IMG/VR virus record: IMGVR_UViG_3300013372_000298
Span: 1-51,445 of that record
Strand: one strand, 5' to 3'
Length of the DNA stretch: 51,445 bases
DNA from: a virus
The position numbers and the translations under genes are program-made. A model generated the notes under the pieces. It made no database searches and was not told the origin of the DNA. It saw only the letters and a list, made by a program, of their open reading frames with translations. Shown here in pieces: positions 24,663 to 32,322 of this stretch (the stretch's first letter is position 1; the number at the start of each line of letters is the position of its first letter).

Positions 24663-25946
24663 TTAAATTCTTCCAACCATTACTTCGACAAAACCGTCGC
24701 CGTCGTCAACTTTATTTTCTATCGCTTTACCTATAACTGTACCTATCTTAGGAGTGCCTGTAACAACTTTAGCCAATCCATTTCCTGCACTAACAAGCAT
24801 ATCACCTTTACTTACTTTACCGATAACTTTGACCGGTATGCGGCCTACCAAGGCTAAAATGACGGGGAACTGAGTTCGTAAGTCACCGTTCATCACATAA
24901 GAAGGGTTAGTAGAAACTACCCCTGCTAATTTGTTAGTTTCTATGCCGGCGATTGTAACTTCTTTCTCACCACCGAACTCTAATACAGTGCCGGGTAGAT
25001 ATTCTTTGTCAGCAGAATAATATTCTGCAAGGTCAGCATAAGTCGCTGTCAATCTTGAGCCTGAAGTTAAAGTCCAGTTACCGGTGATAGTGCCTGCTGT
25101 TGTGTTGCCACCAGTAGTGATCGCGGTTGTTACTGTTGTTTGTAAATTAGCGTTACCAACAATTGTTAATTGATTTGTATTATAGTTCCATGTGAAGTTG
25201 CTGTCTCCGGCAAAATCTGTACCTGAATTATACTGTACGCTATATGTTGTTCCTGCTACCAATCCACCATTTGCTGTTACAGTATTGAATATCACAATAC
25301 CTGAGTCTGTAGGATACACTCCATATCCTGAAGTATTTTCACCAGAAACTAATCCTGAATCAGTATATAAATCATATAGTTGTAGATTGCCGGGCACTGT
25401 CTTTAGGAAGAAGACGTTACCATTTAAATTAGTTGCAAAACCACCTGCACCTGTTATACCATTGATCGTGACTTCAACACCTTGTGCGAATGGATATGGT
25501 TGTGATAGAGTAATTCTACCAGGATTAGCGGCACTGATTGTTTCTATATTTTGTGCTACTATTCCTTTTGGAGACCATGATAATCCACCGGATCCATCAG
25601 TAGTTAATACATAACCTATAGCACCGCCTTCAATAGATACGTTTGTGACGTTGCCTAGATTTACAAATCCGCCATTTACCCAATTATTACCATCGTATAC
25701 TAACACTTGACCATTGGCTAGTGTAGATGAATCAATGGATATATTACCATTCACACCTTCTATCTGATCGAACGATATCTCGCTGTATGCAGTAAGAACT
25801 TCGATGTTTTCAATGTTGCCGGTTGTTTTGCCTATGAACAGGCGTCTTTCATCGGTAGCGAAACCAAACTCGGCCTCGTCTAATTGTGGGAGATCAACGA
25901 GATCACCCGCGCGTTGTTGTATTTTTGAAATTTGTATAATAGACAT
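24663..25946 (-). CDS. Tail fibre-like structural protein with Peptidase-G2-like C-terminal domain
   Basis: A 427-residue protein. The N-terminus (ISKIQQRAGDLVDLPQLDEA, EFGFATDERRLFIGK) is a common start of phage fibre or hub-attachment proteins. The middle has Asn/Thr/Gly-rich strands and the recurring GYVLTTDGSGGLSWSPKG and VQYNSGTDFAGDSNFTWNYN modules, also seen in the 1723-4323 protein. The C-terminus (YADLAEYYSADKEYLPGTVL, EFGGEKEVT, VGRIPVKVIGKVSKGDMLVS) matches the trimerising or auto-processing end domain often called Peptidase G2-like. A late octamer and an 8-bp hairpin directly precede the ATG. Confidence 0.7.
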   Translation of the reverse strand: MSIIQISKIQQRAGDLVDLPQLDEAEFGFATDERRLFIGKTTGNIENIEVLTAYSEISFDQIEGVNGNISIDSSTLANGQVLVYDGNNWVNGGFVNLGNVTNVSIEGGAIGYVLTTDGSGGLSWSPKGIVAQNIETISAANPGRITLSQPYPFAQGVEVTINGITGAGGFATNLNGNVFFLKTVPGNLQLYDLYTDSGLVSGENTSGYGVYPTDSGIVIFNTVTANGGLVAGTTYSVQYNSGTDFAGDSNFTWNYNTNQLTIVGNANLQTTVTTAITTGGNTTAGTITGNWTLTSGSRLTATYADLAEYYSADKEYLPGTVLEFGGEKEVTIAGIETNKLAGVVSTNPSYVMNGDLRTQFPVILALVGRIPVKVIGKVSKGDMLVSAGNGLAKVVTGTPKIGTVIGKAIENKVDDGDGFVEVMVGRI

Positions 25947-25974
25947 AGTTGTACATGTACCAAGTAGTACAACT
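25947..25974 (-). promoter_or_regulatory. Leader hairpin abutting the start codon
   Basis: AGTTGTAC (25967-25974 on the minus strand) pairs with GTACAACT (25947-25954). The 3' arm ends at the nucleotide before the ATG at 25946, and no Shine-Dalgarno is visible. It may control translation initiation. Confidence 0.5.
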
Positions 25975-25981
25975 ATTTATG
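25974..25981 (-). promoter_or_regulatory. Late promoter-like octamer
   Basis: CATAAATA on the minus strand, 27 nt before the ATG at 25946, immediately before the leader hairpin. Confidence 0.55.
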
Positions 25982-25989
25982 CTATTATG

Positions 25990-26679
25990 TTACAAGAACT
26001 GCGTATAATATTTGTCTAGTCTAGTATACCATAGATCAGTATACTTGTCAAAATCAGCACCCTCTATTATGAATTCTTGATATTCATTTGCGGCTGAACA
26101 CATGAAAATAACACCTTTGCGTATCTTAGTGCCCCAGACTTCATTGTGTGCTGTTGCATAGGCCGCAGTCTGCACAAAATAGTCTTCGATCCACTCACGC
26201 TTCTTGGGCTTGTTCGTCTGCTTGTGGTCCATTATCGCTTCTTGGCCACCATGCACACCTACTAAGTCTGTGGTCCCTGCATAAACTTCAGGAAAGTATA
26301 AAGATACTTCCGTGCCCCAGAACTCGGTGCAGTTGGATAATCCTTTAGATATGATTGAATGTGCCATCTGATGGCTTTGGATACTGTATGGATTGCTACC
26401 GGGCTCACCTGTGACTCCTGTCTTTACATAGTTCTCAAGCCACTTGTGCATTCGTGTTCCACGACCAGCGGCTTCAGTAGTGATTTGTTGTGCCTTCTCA
26501 GGTCCAACACGCTTGCGCCACTCATGTAACGCTTTCTTGCTCTCTTCAGATTTTGTAGCATCTAAGATAGTTGTCACGCTAGGAACAGCATGACCATCGG
26601 GAGTCATATATTTTCTTGAGCCGTTAATGGTCTCGCGTTTTAACTCTTTATATGGGAATTTATCAGGTGTATAAATCAA
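25990..26679 (-). CDS. PD-(D/E)XK exonuclease (Cas4/RecB-like)
   Basis: A 229-residue nuclease. The N-terminus (VPSVTTILDATKSEESKKAL) is typical of phage RecB-like exonucleases. Candidate catalytic positions are H78 in GRGTRMHKW, E124 in WGTEVSLY, D138 in GTTDLVGV, and D151 with K153 in AIMDHKQ. The segment QTAAYATAHNE is the conserved helix after the core. Relatives (Cas4/Mgme1-type) degrade single-stranded or double-stranded DNA ends and take part in recombination or host DNA breakdown. The start overlaps the iscA stop (ATGA), so the pair is co-translated, but no functional link to Fe-S is visible: the four Cys of Cas4 proteins are absent. Confidence 0.8.
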   Translation of the reverse strand: MIYTPDKFPYKELKRETINGSRKYMTPDGHAVPSVTTILDATKSEESKKALHEWRKRVGPEKAQQITTEAAGRGTRMHKWLENYVKTGVTGEPGSNPYSIQSHQMAHSIISKGLSNCTEFWGTEVSLYFPEVYAGTTDLVGVHGGQEAIMDHKQTNKPKKREWIEDYFVQTAAYATAHNEVWGTKIRKGVIFMCSAANEYQEFIIEGADFDKYTDLWYTRLDKYYTQFL

Positions 26680-26996
26680 ACTCTAAAACTCTCTCCGCAT
26701 CCACAGCGGTCTTTTTCATTAGGGTTGCTGAATTCAAAGCCTTCATTCAACCCTTGTCTTTTATAGTCTATGGTCATTCCTGTTAGATAAACAAATGATT
26801 TTGGATCGATAAACACTTTAAATTCTTCATAATCAATAACATGATCATGTTCAACGTGGTTATCCACAAACTCTAATACGTAAGCAAGTCCAGAACATCC
26901 TGTAGTCTTGACACCAATTTTGATGCCTAGACCTTGACCACGTTTATTGAGATGGTGTTTAATTTTTGTTTTTGCTATCTCAGTCAAAACAATCAT
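26676..26996 (-). CDS. iscA: A-type iron-sulfur cluster carrier (IscA/SufA/ErpA family)
   Basis: A 106-residue protein with the three ligand cysteines of A-type carriers: C34 in TTGCSGLAY, and C98 and C100 in DRCGCGESF at the C-terminus. VFIDPKSFVYLTGMTIDYK is the conserved centre. These proteins bind and deliver Fe-S clusters or iron to apoproteins. Copies occur in many aquatic T4-like phages as auxiliary genes. The promoter ends 6 nt before the ATG and no Shine-Dalgarno is present. The gene is transcribed with the downstream exonuclease. Confidence 0.9.
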   Translation of the reverse strand: MIVLTEIAKTKIKHHLNKRGQGLGIKIGVKTTGCSGLAYVLEFVDNHVEHDHVIDYEEFKVFIDPKSFVYLTGMTIDYKRQGLNEGFEFSNPNEKDRCGCGESFRV

Positions 26997-27002
26997 TTGT
27001 AT

Positions 27003-27030
27003 ATTATACTTGATAAAAAGTTAATTACAA
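27003..27030 (-). promoter_or_regulatory. Early promoter of iscA
   Basis: Minus strand: TTGTAA (27025-27030), 16-bp spacer, TATAAT (27003-27008), then 6 nt to the ATG at 26996. A leaderless transcript is predicted. Confidence 0.55.
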
Positions 27031-27031
27031 G

Positions 27032-27370
27032 TTATTTGGTCATTGCTGACTTAGCCATCTTTGCGACGACTTCTTTACTTTGCTCAGGAGGAGGGGCTTC
27101 GGCTTGTGCTGGTTGTTGTGGCTCTAAGCCTTTGAATACTACTGTGTCACCTTCTATGTTACTCACTACATTTTTTAGTGGTTTATTTTGAATCATAGAA
27201 TATAGATCGTTAGTTGAAAAAGTAAGATCAAACTTCCTAAAATAGGTCAATAGTTTATCTACTGTCCAGTTGTCTGTAATCTGCTGGTTTTCCAATGCGG
27301 TTTTAAGTTGATCGGTAGCGGCGATCAACTTAACTAACTTCGGATCATTGACGAATTCATAGAGGTACAT
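27032..27370 (-). CDS. Late protein of unknown function
   Basis: A 112-residue protein. The N-terminal 80 residues are mixed helix and strand (KLVKLIAATDQLKTALENQQ, WTVDKLLTYFRKFDLTFSTN, DLYSMIQNKPLKNVVSNIEG). The C-terminus is a Pro/Ala/Gln/Glu tail. The MYLYEFVND start has an L-Y-E triplet. It is translationally coupled to the preceding gene (stop TAA and ATG one base apart) and so belongs to the late operon from 28076. No homologue recognised; perhaps a head-internal or core protein. Confidence 0.55.
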   Translation of the reverse strand: MYLYEFVNDPKLVKLIAATDQLKTALENQQITDNWTVDKLLTYFRKFDLTFSTNDLYSMIQNKPLKNVVSNIEGDTVVFKGLEPQQPAQAEAPPPEQSKEVVAKMAKSAMTK

Positions 27371-27371
27371 T

Positions 27372-28076
27372 TTACCTCAACTCGCGACCAACTCCGCCTG
27401 CTGGTTCTGTTTCTGGTTCTTCTTCTGGTGCAATCTCTGCATCCATTTCAGCACCGGCAACTTCTTCACCACCGGGGGTAGATGTAGCCGCAACGTCAGT
27501 AACAGCCATTTCTTCACCGCCTGTCGGAGGTGCACCTAATGCTTCAGGGCTACCAACACCAGTCAATGCATTCATAGCATTTTGCATTTCAGATTTGCTC
27601 TGACTCAATGTTTGATTCAATGTAGTTAACGCGGTGCTTGCTGCCTGATTGAATGCACCTGATTCAGTAACGCCGATCTCTGATTGAATGCTGTCTGTCA
27701 ATGCAGGTAGTTCTTTAACTAACATATCATTGACTTCTTCAATCATTTTCTGAAGGCTGTCGAGCATATCTTGTGCTGCCAAGATAACCTGTGATTTTTC
27801 TACCTGCTCGTTTTCAACAACGATTCTAGCAGATTTAGTATTTTTATAATGCTCTGTCAATGCTTGAGCCATGAATACTAATTTCATGTATGAAGGATGC
27901 GTGTGGTTCTTATAGAAATCAGGACTTGATTTTGCTTCCTTGATCAGTCCAACTACCTTCTCTAGCATAGTTTTAGCCTGTGCGCGATTCAGTCTTGATG
28001 TGTCAAAACTGAAATCAAAGTTGGCCTTAAGAGCCTGTGACGCTGTGTGTGTTTTGTCTAGTTCGTTGAGTCTCAT
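27372..28076 (-). CDS. Helical late protein with acidic tail, possible prohead-core/internal protein
   Basis: A 234-residue protein. Residues 1-170 are long helices (AKTMLEKVVGLIKEAKSSPD, AAQDMLDSLQKMIEEVNDML, TTLNQTLSQSKSEMQNAMNA), and the C-terminal 60 residues are Glu/Pro/Gly/Ala-rich. The N-terminus MRLNELDK has L-N-E, a T4 prohead-protease-like site, and resembles the Alt leader MELITE. Late octamer 24 nt upstream and GGGAATT Shine-Dalgarno. A scaffolding or packaged role is inference. Confidence 0.55.
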   Translation of the reverse strand: MRLNELDKTHTASQALKANFDFSFDTSRLNRAQAKTMLEKVVGLIKEAKSSPDFYKNHTHPSYMKLVFMAQALTEHYKNTKSARIVVENEQVEKSQVILAAQDMLDSLQKMIEEVNDMLVKELPALTDSIQSEIGVTESGAFNQAASTALTTLNQTLSQSKSEMQNAMNALTGVGSPEALGAPPTGGEEMAVTDVAATSTPGGEEVAGAEMDAEIAPEEEPETEPAGGVGRELR

Positions 28077-28100
28077 GGTTAATTCCCATATTAATAGATA

Positions 28101-28108
28101 TATTTATC
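28101..28108 (-). promoter_or_regulatory. T4-type late promoter octamer
   Basis: GATAAATA on the minus strand, 24 nt before the ATG at 28076. Confidence 0.65.
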
Positions 28109-28113
28109 AGTAA

Positions 28114-28575
28114 TCAATACTTTTCGTCTTGATATTCCTGATACTTTTTAGTCTGCAAATGCATAGAAAGTGAGGTGTAGCCCTCAATCTCTTTTAACGC
28201 ATTTTTTCTCCTGAGTTTTTCTTCTTCTAGTTTTGCTAGATAAATGAACTTATCAGGAATTTCCCTTTTATTCATCAATTTTTTATGCTGTGCTATAGCG
28301 ACATCTAATGCCCCTATAATCTGGTCTAATTCTCTTAGTCTTTTTGTCTCTTTACATTTCTTATTCTTCTCAAATACGCAATGAGTCACTGCATATTTAA
28401 GACTAGAAAACTCATATTCAGGGGCATACGGATCATTGATAGTTACTATCTTAAATATTCCGTCCTCTTTAGGAACAATGATATATGTTCCAAACAGGTT
28501 ATAACTCCCGTCATACTCCTTGACGATAAAGATATCCTTTATCTTTTTGGCTAGATAAGACTTATTCATATTCAT
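28114..28575 (-). CDS. Conserved T4-like late protein, unknown function
   Basis: A 153-residue protein. The first 75 residues are beta-rich (IFIVKEYDGSYNLFGTYIIV, PKEDGIFKIVTIND, SSLKYAVTHCVF). The rest is a basic helical region (KETKRLRELDQIIGALDVAI, KLEEEKLRRKNALKEIEGY). Two ATGs (28575, 28569) sit inside the 3' end of the upstream gene; I use the first. It is coupled to 28562-29014. I recall similar pairs in aquatic T4-like phages but no function. Confidence 0.55.
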   Translation of the reverse strand: MNMNKSYLAKKIKDIFIVKEYDGSYNLFGTYIIVPKEDGIFKIVTINDPYAPEYEFSSLKYAVTHCVFEKNKKCKETKRLRELDQIIGALDVAIAQHKKLMNKREIPDKFIYLAKLEEEKLRRKNALKEIEGYTSLSMHLQTKKYQEYQDEKY

Positions 28576-29014
28576 ATTTAACAAAATAAATGTTCCTTTT
28601 TTCCAAAGTTATATCTAACCTATCTCCTGTATTGTGCCATTGACTATCACATTGAATCATAGGTACTTCTGAACAGTCTTTATATAAAGACCCTAGATCA
28701 CTGACCCCATCTTCAAATACACTTTGATGTTGCACCTCAAACACGAATTTCCATACAGGAACAATTTTCTTATCTGTAAGCATAGTACCGAAATAATGCT
28801 CCTTACTAAAGTCTATTTCTAACCGTATAGGATCTTCAATGATATCGGGCTGTGCGCGTAATGATATGACTTGCAATATAGTATCGAAATTGCATTGTGT
28901 GTTACGTTTTCTATACCATGCATTTGTATCTGTTATATCATCACCCGGTCTAGCACGATTCAATACTCCTGTCTTTGTGATATCGAATAGTGTGTAGCAG
29001 GTAATCCTGTGCAT
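28562..29014 (-). CDS. Conserved T4-like late protein, unknown function
   Basis: A 150-residue protein starting MHRITCYTLFDITKTGVLNR, with WYRKRNTQCNFDTILQVISL and a Trp/Tyr-rich end (CDSQWHNTGDRLDITLEKRN). There is no membrane segment. It looks like a virion or assembly component found in T4-like aquatic phages. The start is 5 nt after a CTTAAATA octamer, with no Shine-Dalgarno. The terminator of the neighbouring virion gene lies just upstream. Confidence 0.6.
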   Translation of the reverse strand: MHRITCYTLFDITKTGVLNRARPGDDITDTNAWYRKRNTQCNFDTILQVISLRAQPDIIEDPIRLEIDFSKEHYFGTMLTDKKIVPVWKFVFEVQHQSVFEDGVSDLGSLYKDCSEVPMIQCDSQWHNTGDRLDITLEKRNIYFVKYEYE

Positions 29015-29019
29015 GTCTT

Positions 29020-29027
29020 TATTTAAG
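29020..29027 (-). promoter_or_regulatory. Weak late promoter-like octamer next to a start codon
   Basis: CTTAAATA on the minus strand with 5 nt to the ATG at 29014. Two mismatches to TATAAATA, so tentative, but its spacing matches other leaderless candidates. Confidence 0.3.
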
Positions 29028-29029
29028 GC

Positions 29030-29060
29030 AAAAAAAAGACCCGAGAATAAATCTCGGGCC
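29030..29060 (-). terminator. Rho-independent terminator
   Basis: Minus strand: CCCGAGA (29052-29058) pairs with TCTCGGG (29040-29046), followed by eight T within 29030-29037. It terminates the 29087-29467 gene. Confidence 0.85.
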
Positions 29061-29086
29061 CTTTATGCTTCAACTTAAACTAATGA

Positions 29087-29467
29087 TTAGTTAGTGAAAG
29101 TTGCTGAGGCTGATACAGTTACAGCATTTGCCCAAGCGGGACCTGTAGCTGATTCTAATGCAGTTACTAGGGTAGCAGTTGTCCATGCACCTGTTGGGTA
29201 TACAGCGAATGCTAATGTGTCGTTAGATGCGTCTGTGTATTCATAGATGTAGATAGTTGCTAACTGCTGAATTGTTTGAACTGCTGAGTTAACTTGAGTA
29301 GTTGTCAAAGCACCGTTTGCAGTTGCAGTGAAGAAGTCCAACTTTGGACCTTGTGGCTGAACTGTTAATGCTGAAGAAACTGCGTTAACGCCTGTGTTTG
29401 TGTAATCTGGCTGATCTAACCATAATACTGGTTTTAGGTCGCCATTAACTCTTGTAAATTGTGCCAT
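29087..29467 (-). CDS. Small, probably abundant virion structural protein
   Basis: A 126-residue protein starting MAQFTRVNGDLKPVLWLDQ; an in-frame extension to 29509 is rejected because ATG 29467 has the Shine-Dalgarno AGGAGA and the extension runs through the leader hairpin. The body (LTVQPQGPKLDFFTATANGA, VQTIQQLATIYIYEYTD, LAFAVYPTGAWTTATLVTAL) resembles small head or tail proteins of marine T4-like phages. It has its own late promoter, 5' hairpin, strong Shine-Dalgarno and terminator: a single-gene unit built for high expression, as expected for a decoration-type protein. Confidence 0.65.
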   Translation of the reverse strand: MAQFTRVNGDLKPVLWLDQPDYTNTGVNAVSSALTVQPQGPKLDFFTATANGALTTTQVNSAVQTIQQLATIYIYEYTDASNDTLAFAVYPTGAWTTATLVTALESATGPAWANAVTVSASATFTN

Positions 29468-29487
29468 TTTAAAATCTCCTAATGTTG

Positions 29488-29504
29488 TGAGACCTACTGT
29501 CTCA
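29488..29504 (-). promoter_or_regulatory. Leader stem-loop
   Basis: TGAGAC/GTCTCA 6-bp stem with a 5-nt loop, between the late octamer and the Shine-Dalgarno of the 29467 gene. Confidence 0.5.
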
Positions 29505-29510
29505 TACAAT

Positions 29511-29518
29511 TATTTATG
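29511..29518 (-). promoter_or_regulatory. Late promoter-like octamer
   Basis: CATAAATA on the minus strand, 43 nt before the ATG at 29467. Confidence 0.55.
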
Positions 29519-29544
29519 CCTGGCACAAAAAAATGCTGGTTTGG

Positions 29545-30717
29545 CTAGCGTTGGCCAGCCAAATTTTGGCGGCTAAAGCCCATTCTATCTACAAATTTCA
29601 AGCCATTTGACACAAAACCTTCTTGACTTTGCTGGCCACTCTGTAGATAGCCCTTGACTGGACTTTGCTCTGCTTGCTTTGCTAGTTGTTCGACTACTTG
29701 ATTCTTGAGGTTATATACAGCGACCCATATATTGAACAGACCTTCTATGCCTGCTTTGTTGGCATTGATATGATCTGATAACTTCTGTTTCATGCTAGGA
29801 GTCATTGGGCGGCTCTCAAAGTAGTCCATGAAGTCGTTTGCTAGATTGCTTAGATCACCTGATACTATCTTTTTATTGATATACGTTGTGAACAATTGAT
29901 TAAATGTGTTACGTGCTTGCGGAGCCTGCATCAATTTCTTTACTGCATTCCCATATTGCTTTACAGCAGACTTAGCATTATTGACTAGCCCTTGATCTAG
30001 TTTCACTGAAGGGACTATAGGCATAGCACTAGGAATTATAGCGACATCGCTATTGTTCTTTAACTGACCTATGCTACCGTTCAACGGAGTTGATTCGTCA
30101 GTAGTAGCGGCATCAGCAGGAATAAATTGATGCACCGCGATACCAGCAGTCTTGCCTGTGATGAGTTTACCTATCTCGCTATCAGCATCTACTGTATATG
30201 CTATACCGTTAGGATTCGCTTTAAATTTATACAAACCGTTTTGTTCTTTAAGCGGTTGCCCGAATAACATGTCGCCCCAGTAGTAGCCCTGAGTTCCTTC
30301 ACTTGCCTTCTGTAGACCGGCCCAAATGTTTGTAATGATATTATTAAGTTCACCACGGTCAACCCCCCTCGCTCTATCGTACTCTATGAATTGTTCTGGG
30401 CTGTATACTTTTCTTCCTGACAGGTCCTTCTTATTGAACATATGCTTATCCATGATGCTGAATTTTCTATCAGGACCATGGCCAAATATTAATGCAGGAT
30501 ATCCGTCCCACTTAATAGTGATTGTTTTAGGATTCTTAGCAGTAGCAAGTATCGAACTGATAGCCTGATTTGCACCTGCAACATCTGACAATATTACTAG
30601 GTCTTCAGGGTGATCTAAGTGGCCTTTGCCCTCACGCAATAGTCTAGCATCTTCGTCAAATTGACGAAATCTTTCTTTCATATGTTGAAAGAATTCCTGT
30701 TCGTTCTTAAACTTCAT
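29545..30717 (-). CDS. Late protein with KxDG ligase/nucleotidyltransferase-like motif
   Basis: A 390-residue protein, start taken at MKFKNEQEFFQHMKERF one base after the upstream stop; the longer form to 30762 overlaps that gene. Residues of about 70-90 (ITIKWDGYPALIFG) carry the KxDG signature of the covalent nucleotidyltransferase superfamily (DNA/RNA ligases, capping enzymes). Later GYYWGDMLFGQ resembles motif III, and LYKFKANPNGIAYTV may cover motif IIIa/IV. Phage families with this motif are widespread in T4-like viruses, but their activity is not established. It is read with a Pro-rich protein from a late promoter, unusual for a replication ligase. Could also be a structural pseudoenzyme. 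Confidence 0.55.
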   Translation of the reverse strand: MKFKNEQEFFQHMKERFRQFDEDARLLREGKGHLDHPEDLVILSDVAGANQAISSILATAKNPKTITIKWDGYPALIFGHGPDRKFSIMDKHMFNKKDLSGRKVYSPEQFIEYDRARGVDRGELNNIITNIWAGLQKASEGTQGYYWGDMLFGQPLKEQNGLYKFKANPNGIAYTVDADSEIGKLITGKTAGIAVHQFIPADAATTDESTPLNGSIGQLKNNSDVAIIPSAMPIVPSVKLDQGLVNNAKSAVKQYGNAVKKLMQAPQARNTFNQLFTTYINKKIVSGDLSNLANDFMDYFESRPMTPSMKQKLSDHINANKAGIEGLFNIWVAVYNLKNQVVEQLAKQAEQSPVKGYLQSGQQSQEGFVSNGLKFVDRMGFSRQNLAGQR

Positions 30718-30718
30718 T

Positions 30719-32071
30719 TTATTTGTCTTGTTTTCTACCTTGATCTGAAACAGCCCATGCAATATTTGCTATATCAGTCAAATCTTTATTAAGAGTTCCT
30801 GCCTTATAACTTTGCGGCATGCGCTTTAATATATCATCTACTTGTTGTTGTGAAGATCCAAAACTTATTCCTCTCAAGAAACCTTTCATGAAATTATCAC
30901 GCAACCATGAACCAATGCTGGGCTTACCTGTTCCTGCTGCCGGGGCGCCGGCTGCGGCTGGTTGAGCACCTGCGGCTGGTGCGGCTGCTGGTTGACCTGG
31001 GCGCTTAAACACTCCCTTGATCTTATCCATGATACCTTCATCAGTTTTCAAGAATCTATCTCTATCTTCTCTTTCTTTTCTCTTCTTGGCAAGCAGACCT
31101 TGGATACGGTTAACTGCTAATTCAGGATCATATCCTGCTTTCTTTAATGCATTTCTAAACTTCTCAGAAGAATGCATTTTGTGATATATCTCTGTGAGTC
31201 TATCTTCACCTATACTCTCTTGTATAGTCTTCTGCTTATTGCCTTTAGCATACTGACCCATGAACTGCTGATGTAAGTTCTTAACATCATAACCTGCATT
31301 ATTTGCTTTAAGAATTTTATCACCTACTCTTATTAGATAATCTTTGTTAAGACTTACTTTACCTAAATCGGCGGCGATCTCTTTTGCCATCTTGCTTTCA
31401 GGAGGAAGAGGTTTAGTTCCGGCTGGCTGTAATTTTCTCATCGCGCTAACGATCTTATCTACATTAACGTCAATTTCCGGCTTGGCTGCTCCCTGCTTTT
31501 GTCCTGTAGGTACTGCTTGATTACCGGGTGCTTTACCTCCGGGCTGAACAGCAGTTACTGGCGGGGCGGCGCCGGGTTGGGTACCTGGGGCAGTACCGGG
31601 GGCAGTACCGGGGGCAGTACCGGGGGCAGTACCTGGGGCAGTACCTGGGGCAGTACCTGGGGCAGTACCTGGGGCAGTACCTGGGGCAGTACCTGGGGCA
31701 GTACCTGCGGCAGTACCTGCGGCAGTACCGGGGGCTTGTGTTGCTGTTCCTCCTGCTTGAGGTGCGCTAGGTGTTGTTCCTGCGCTCGGCGTAGTGGGTT
31801 GTGCTGTTGCATTACCGGCTCCTAAATCACTTGAGTTGACATCTACTAAATCTTGTTGAATAGCAGTGTTCAATGCGTTAGCACCTCTAGAAACAAACTT
31901 CTTAATAAAGATGTCCTGTGCTAACTGGTCTTCTGGGCTTAAACCAGACTTCTTGGCTCTTGCCATAGCACTACCCACGCCTTGTGTGTTAGTTGGCTGT
32001 GCTATCGCGCTGGCTGCTTGTCCTGCTTTTCCTAACATGTTTTGAAACATGTTTAATTCATTGATCTTCAT
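30719..32071 (-). CDS. Late Ala/Pro/Gly-rich protein with APGT tandem repeats
   Basis: A 450-residue protein. The N-terminus MKINELNMFQNMLGKAGQAA has I-N-E, a prohead-protease-like site and a leader resembling T4 Alt. Residues of about 110-165 are a run of APGT/AAGT tetrapeptides encoded by a 12-bp tandem repeat. The central helical part (VDKIVSAMRKLQPAGTKPLP, EIYHKMHSSEKFRNALKKAG) and a C-terminal helical domain (GSWLRDNFMKGFLRGISFG, VDDILKRMPQSYKAGTLNKD) flank another Ala/Pro linker. It looks like an extended internal head or scaffolding-type protein. No enzyme motif. It overlaps the 32306 gene by 14 bp. Confidence 0.6.
   Translation of the reverse strand: MKINELNMFQNMLGKAGQAASAIAQPTNTQGVGSAMARAKKSGLSPEDQLAQDIFIKKFVSRGANALNTAIQQDLVDVNSSDLGAGNATAQPTTPSAGTTPSAPQAGGTATQAPGTAAGTAAGTAPGTAPGTAPGTAPGTAPGTAPGTAPGTAPGTAPGTAPGTQPGAAPPVTAVQPGGKAPGNQAVPTGQKQGAAKPEIDVNVDKIVSAMRKLQPAGTKPLPPESKMAKEIAADLGKVSLNKDYLIRVGDKILKANNAGYDVKNLHQQFMGQYAKGNKQKTIQESIGEDRLTEIYHKMHSSEKFRNALKKAGYDPELAVNRIQGLLAKKRKEREDRDRFLKTDEGIMDKIKGVFKRPGQPAAAPAAGAQPAAAGAPAAGTGKPSIGSWLRDNFMKGFLRGISFGSSQQQVDDILKRMPQSYKAGTLNKDLTDIANIAWAVSDQGRKQDK
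31581..31736. repeat. 12-bp tandem repeat, 13 units
   Basis: The plus-strand unit is GTACC(T/G)GGGGCA, with two units reading GTACCTGCGGCA and the last ending GGGGGCT. On the minus strand it encodes APGT or AAGT. Near-identity of the central units suggests recent slippage expansion. It is coding, not a CRISPR array or iteron. Confidence 0.9.
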
Positions 32072-32306
32072 CTTTCTTCCTCAGTGATTTAGCGAATCGA
32101 TGCGCATCCTTACCCTTGATAGCACTTAATAGTTTCTTTTCAAGGATTTCCGCTTTTTCTGGAGAATATTGTCGGTTCATCAATTCAATCAGATTGATGG
32201 CGCTAGTGATGACATTATGAGCCCTGCTCTCAATTACATGGTTCATGTCGCGGTTATTACCGATAATTTCCAGTTCTTCTAAAAGGCTACGTGTACGCTT
32301 TTGCAT
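32058..32306 (-). CDS. Small conserved late protein
   Basis: An 82-residue helical, basic protein (MQKRTRSLLEELEIIGNNRD, MNHVIESRAHNVITSAINLI, QYSPEKAEILEKKLLSAIKG). The pattern IESRAxNxIxSAINLI is one I recall in small proteins of several T4-like phages. No function is known to me. First gene of a late operon, with late octamer and Shine-Dalgarno AAGGAAT; its 3' end overlaps the next gene. Confidence 0.6.
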   Translation of the reverse strand: MQKRTRSLLEELEIIGNNRDMNHVIESRAHNVITSAINLIELMNRQYSPEKAEILEKKLLSAIKGKDAHRFAKSLRKKDEDQ

Positions 32307-32322
32307 ATATTATTCCTTAAAG

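Noticed and set aside
23389-25614. Long plus-strand open frames opposite the virion genes (for example 23389-23808, 25192-25614)
   Set aside because: They mirror Ala/Thr/Val-rich minus-strand genes whose reverse complements lack stops. They have no promoter or Shine-Dalgarno, and their translations are low-complexity.
26676-26996. Functional Fe-S partnership of IscA with the neighbouring nuclease
   Set aside because: The nuclease lacks the cysteine cluster of Cas4/AddB-type Fe-S nucleases, so adjacency alone is weak.
31581-31736. Possible CRISPR array or replication iterons
   Set aside because: The units are contiguous, with no spacers, and lie inside a coding frame.
31499-31825. Plus-strand frames through the 12-bp repeat encoding GST or GQY repeats
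   Set aside because: An artefact of the 12-bp period, which is a multiple of three and stop-free in all frames; the minus-strand frame extends far beyond the repeat on both sides.
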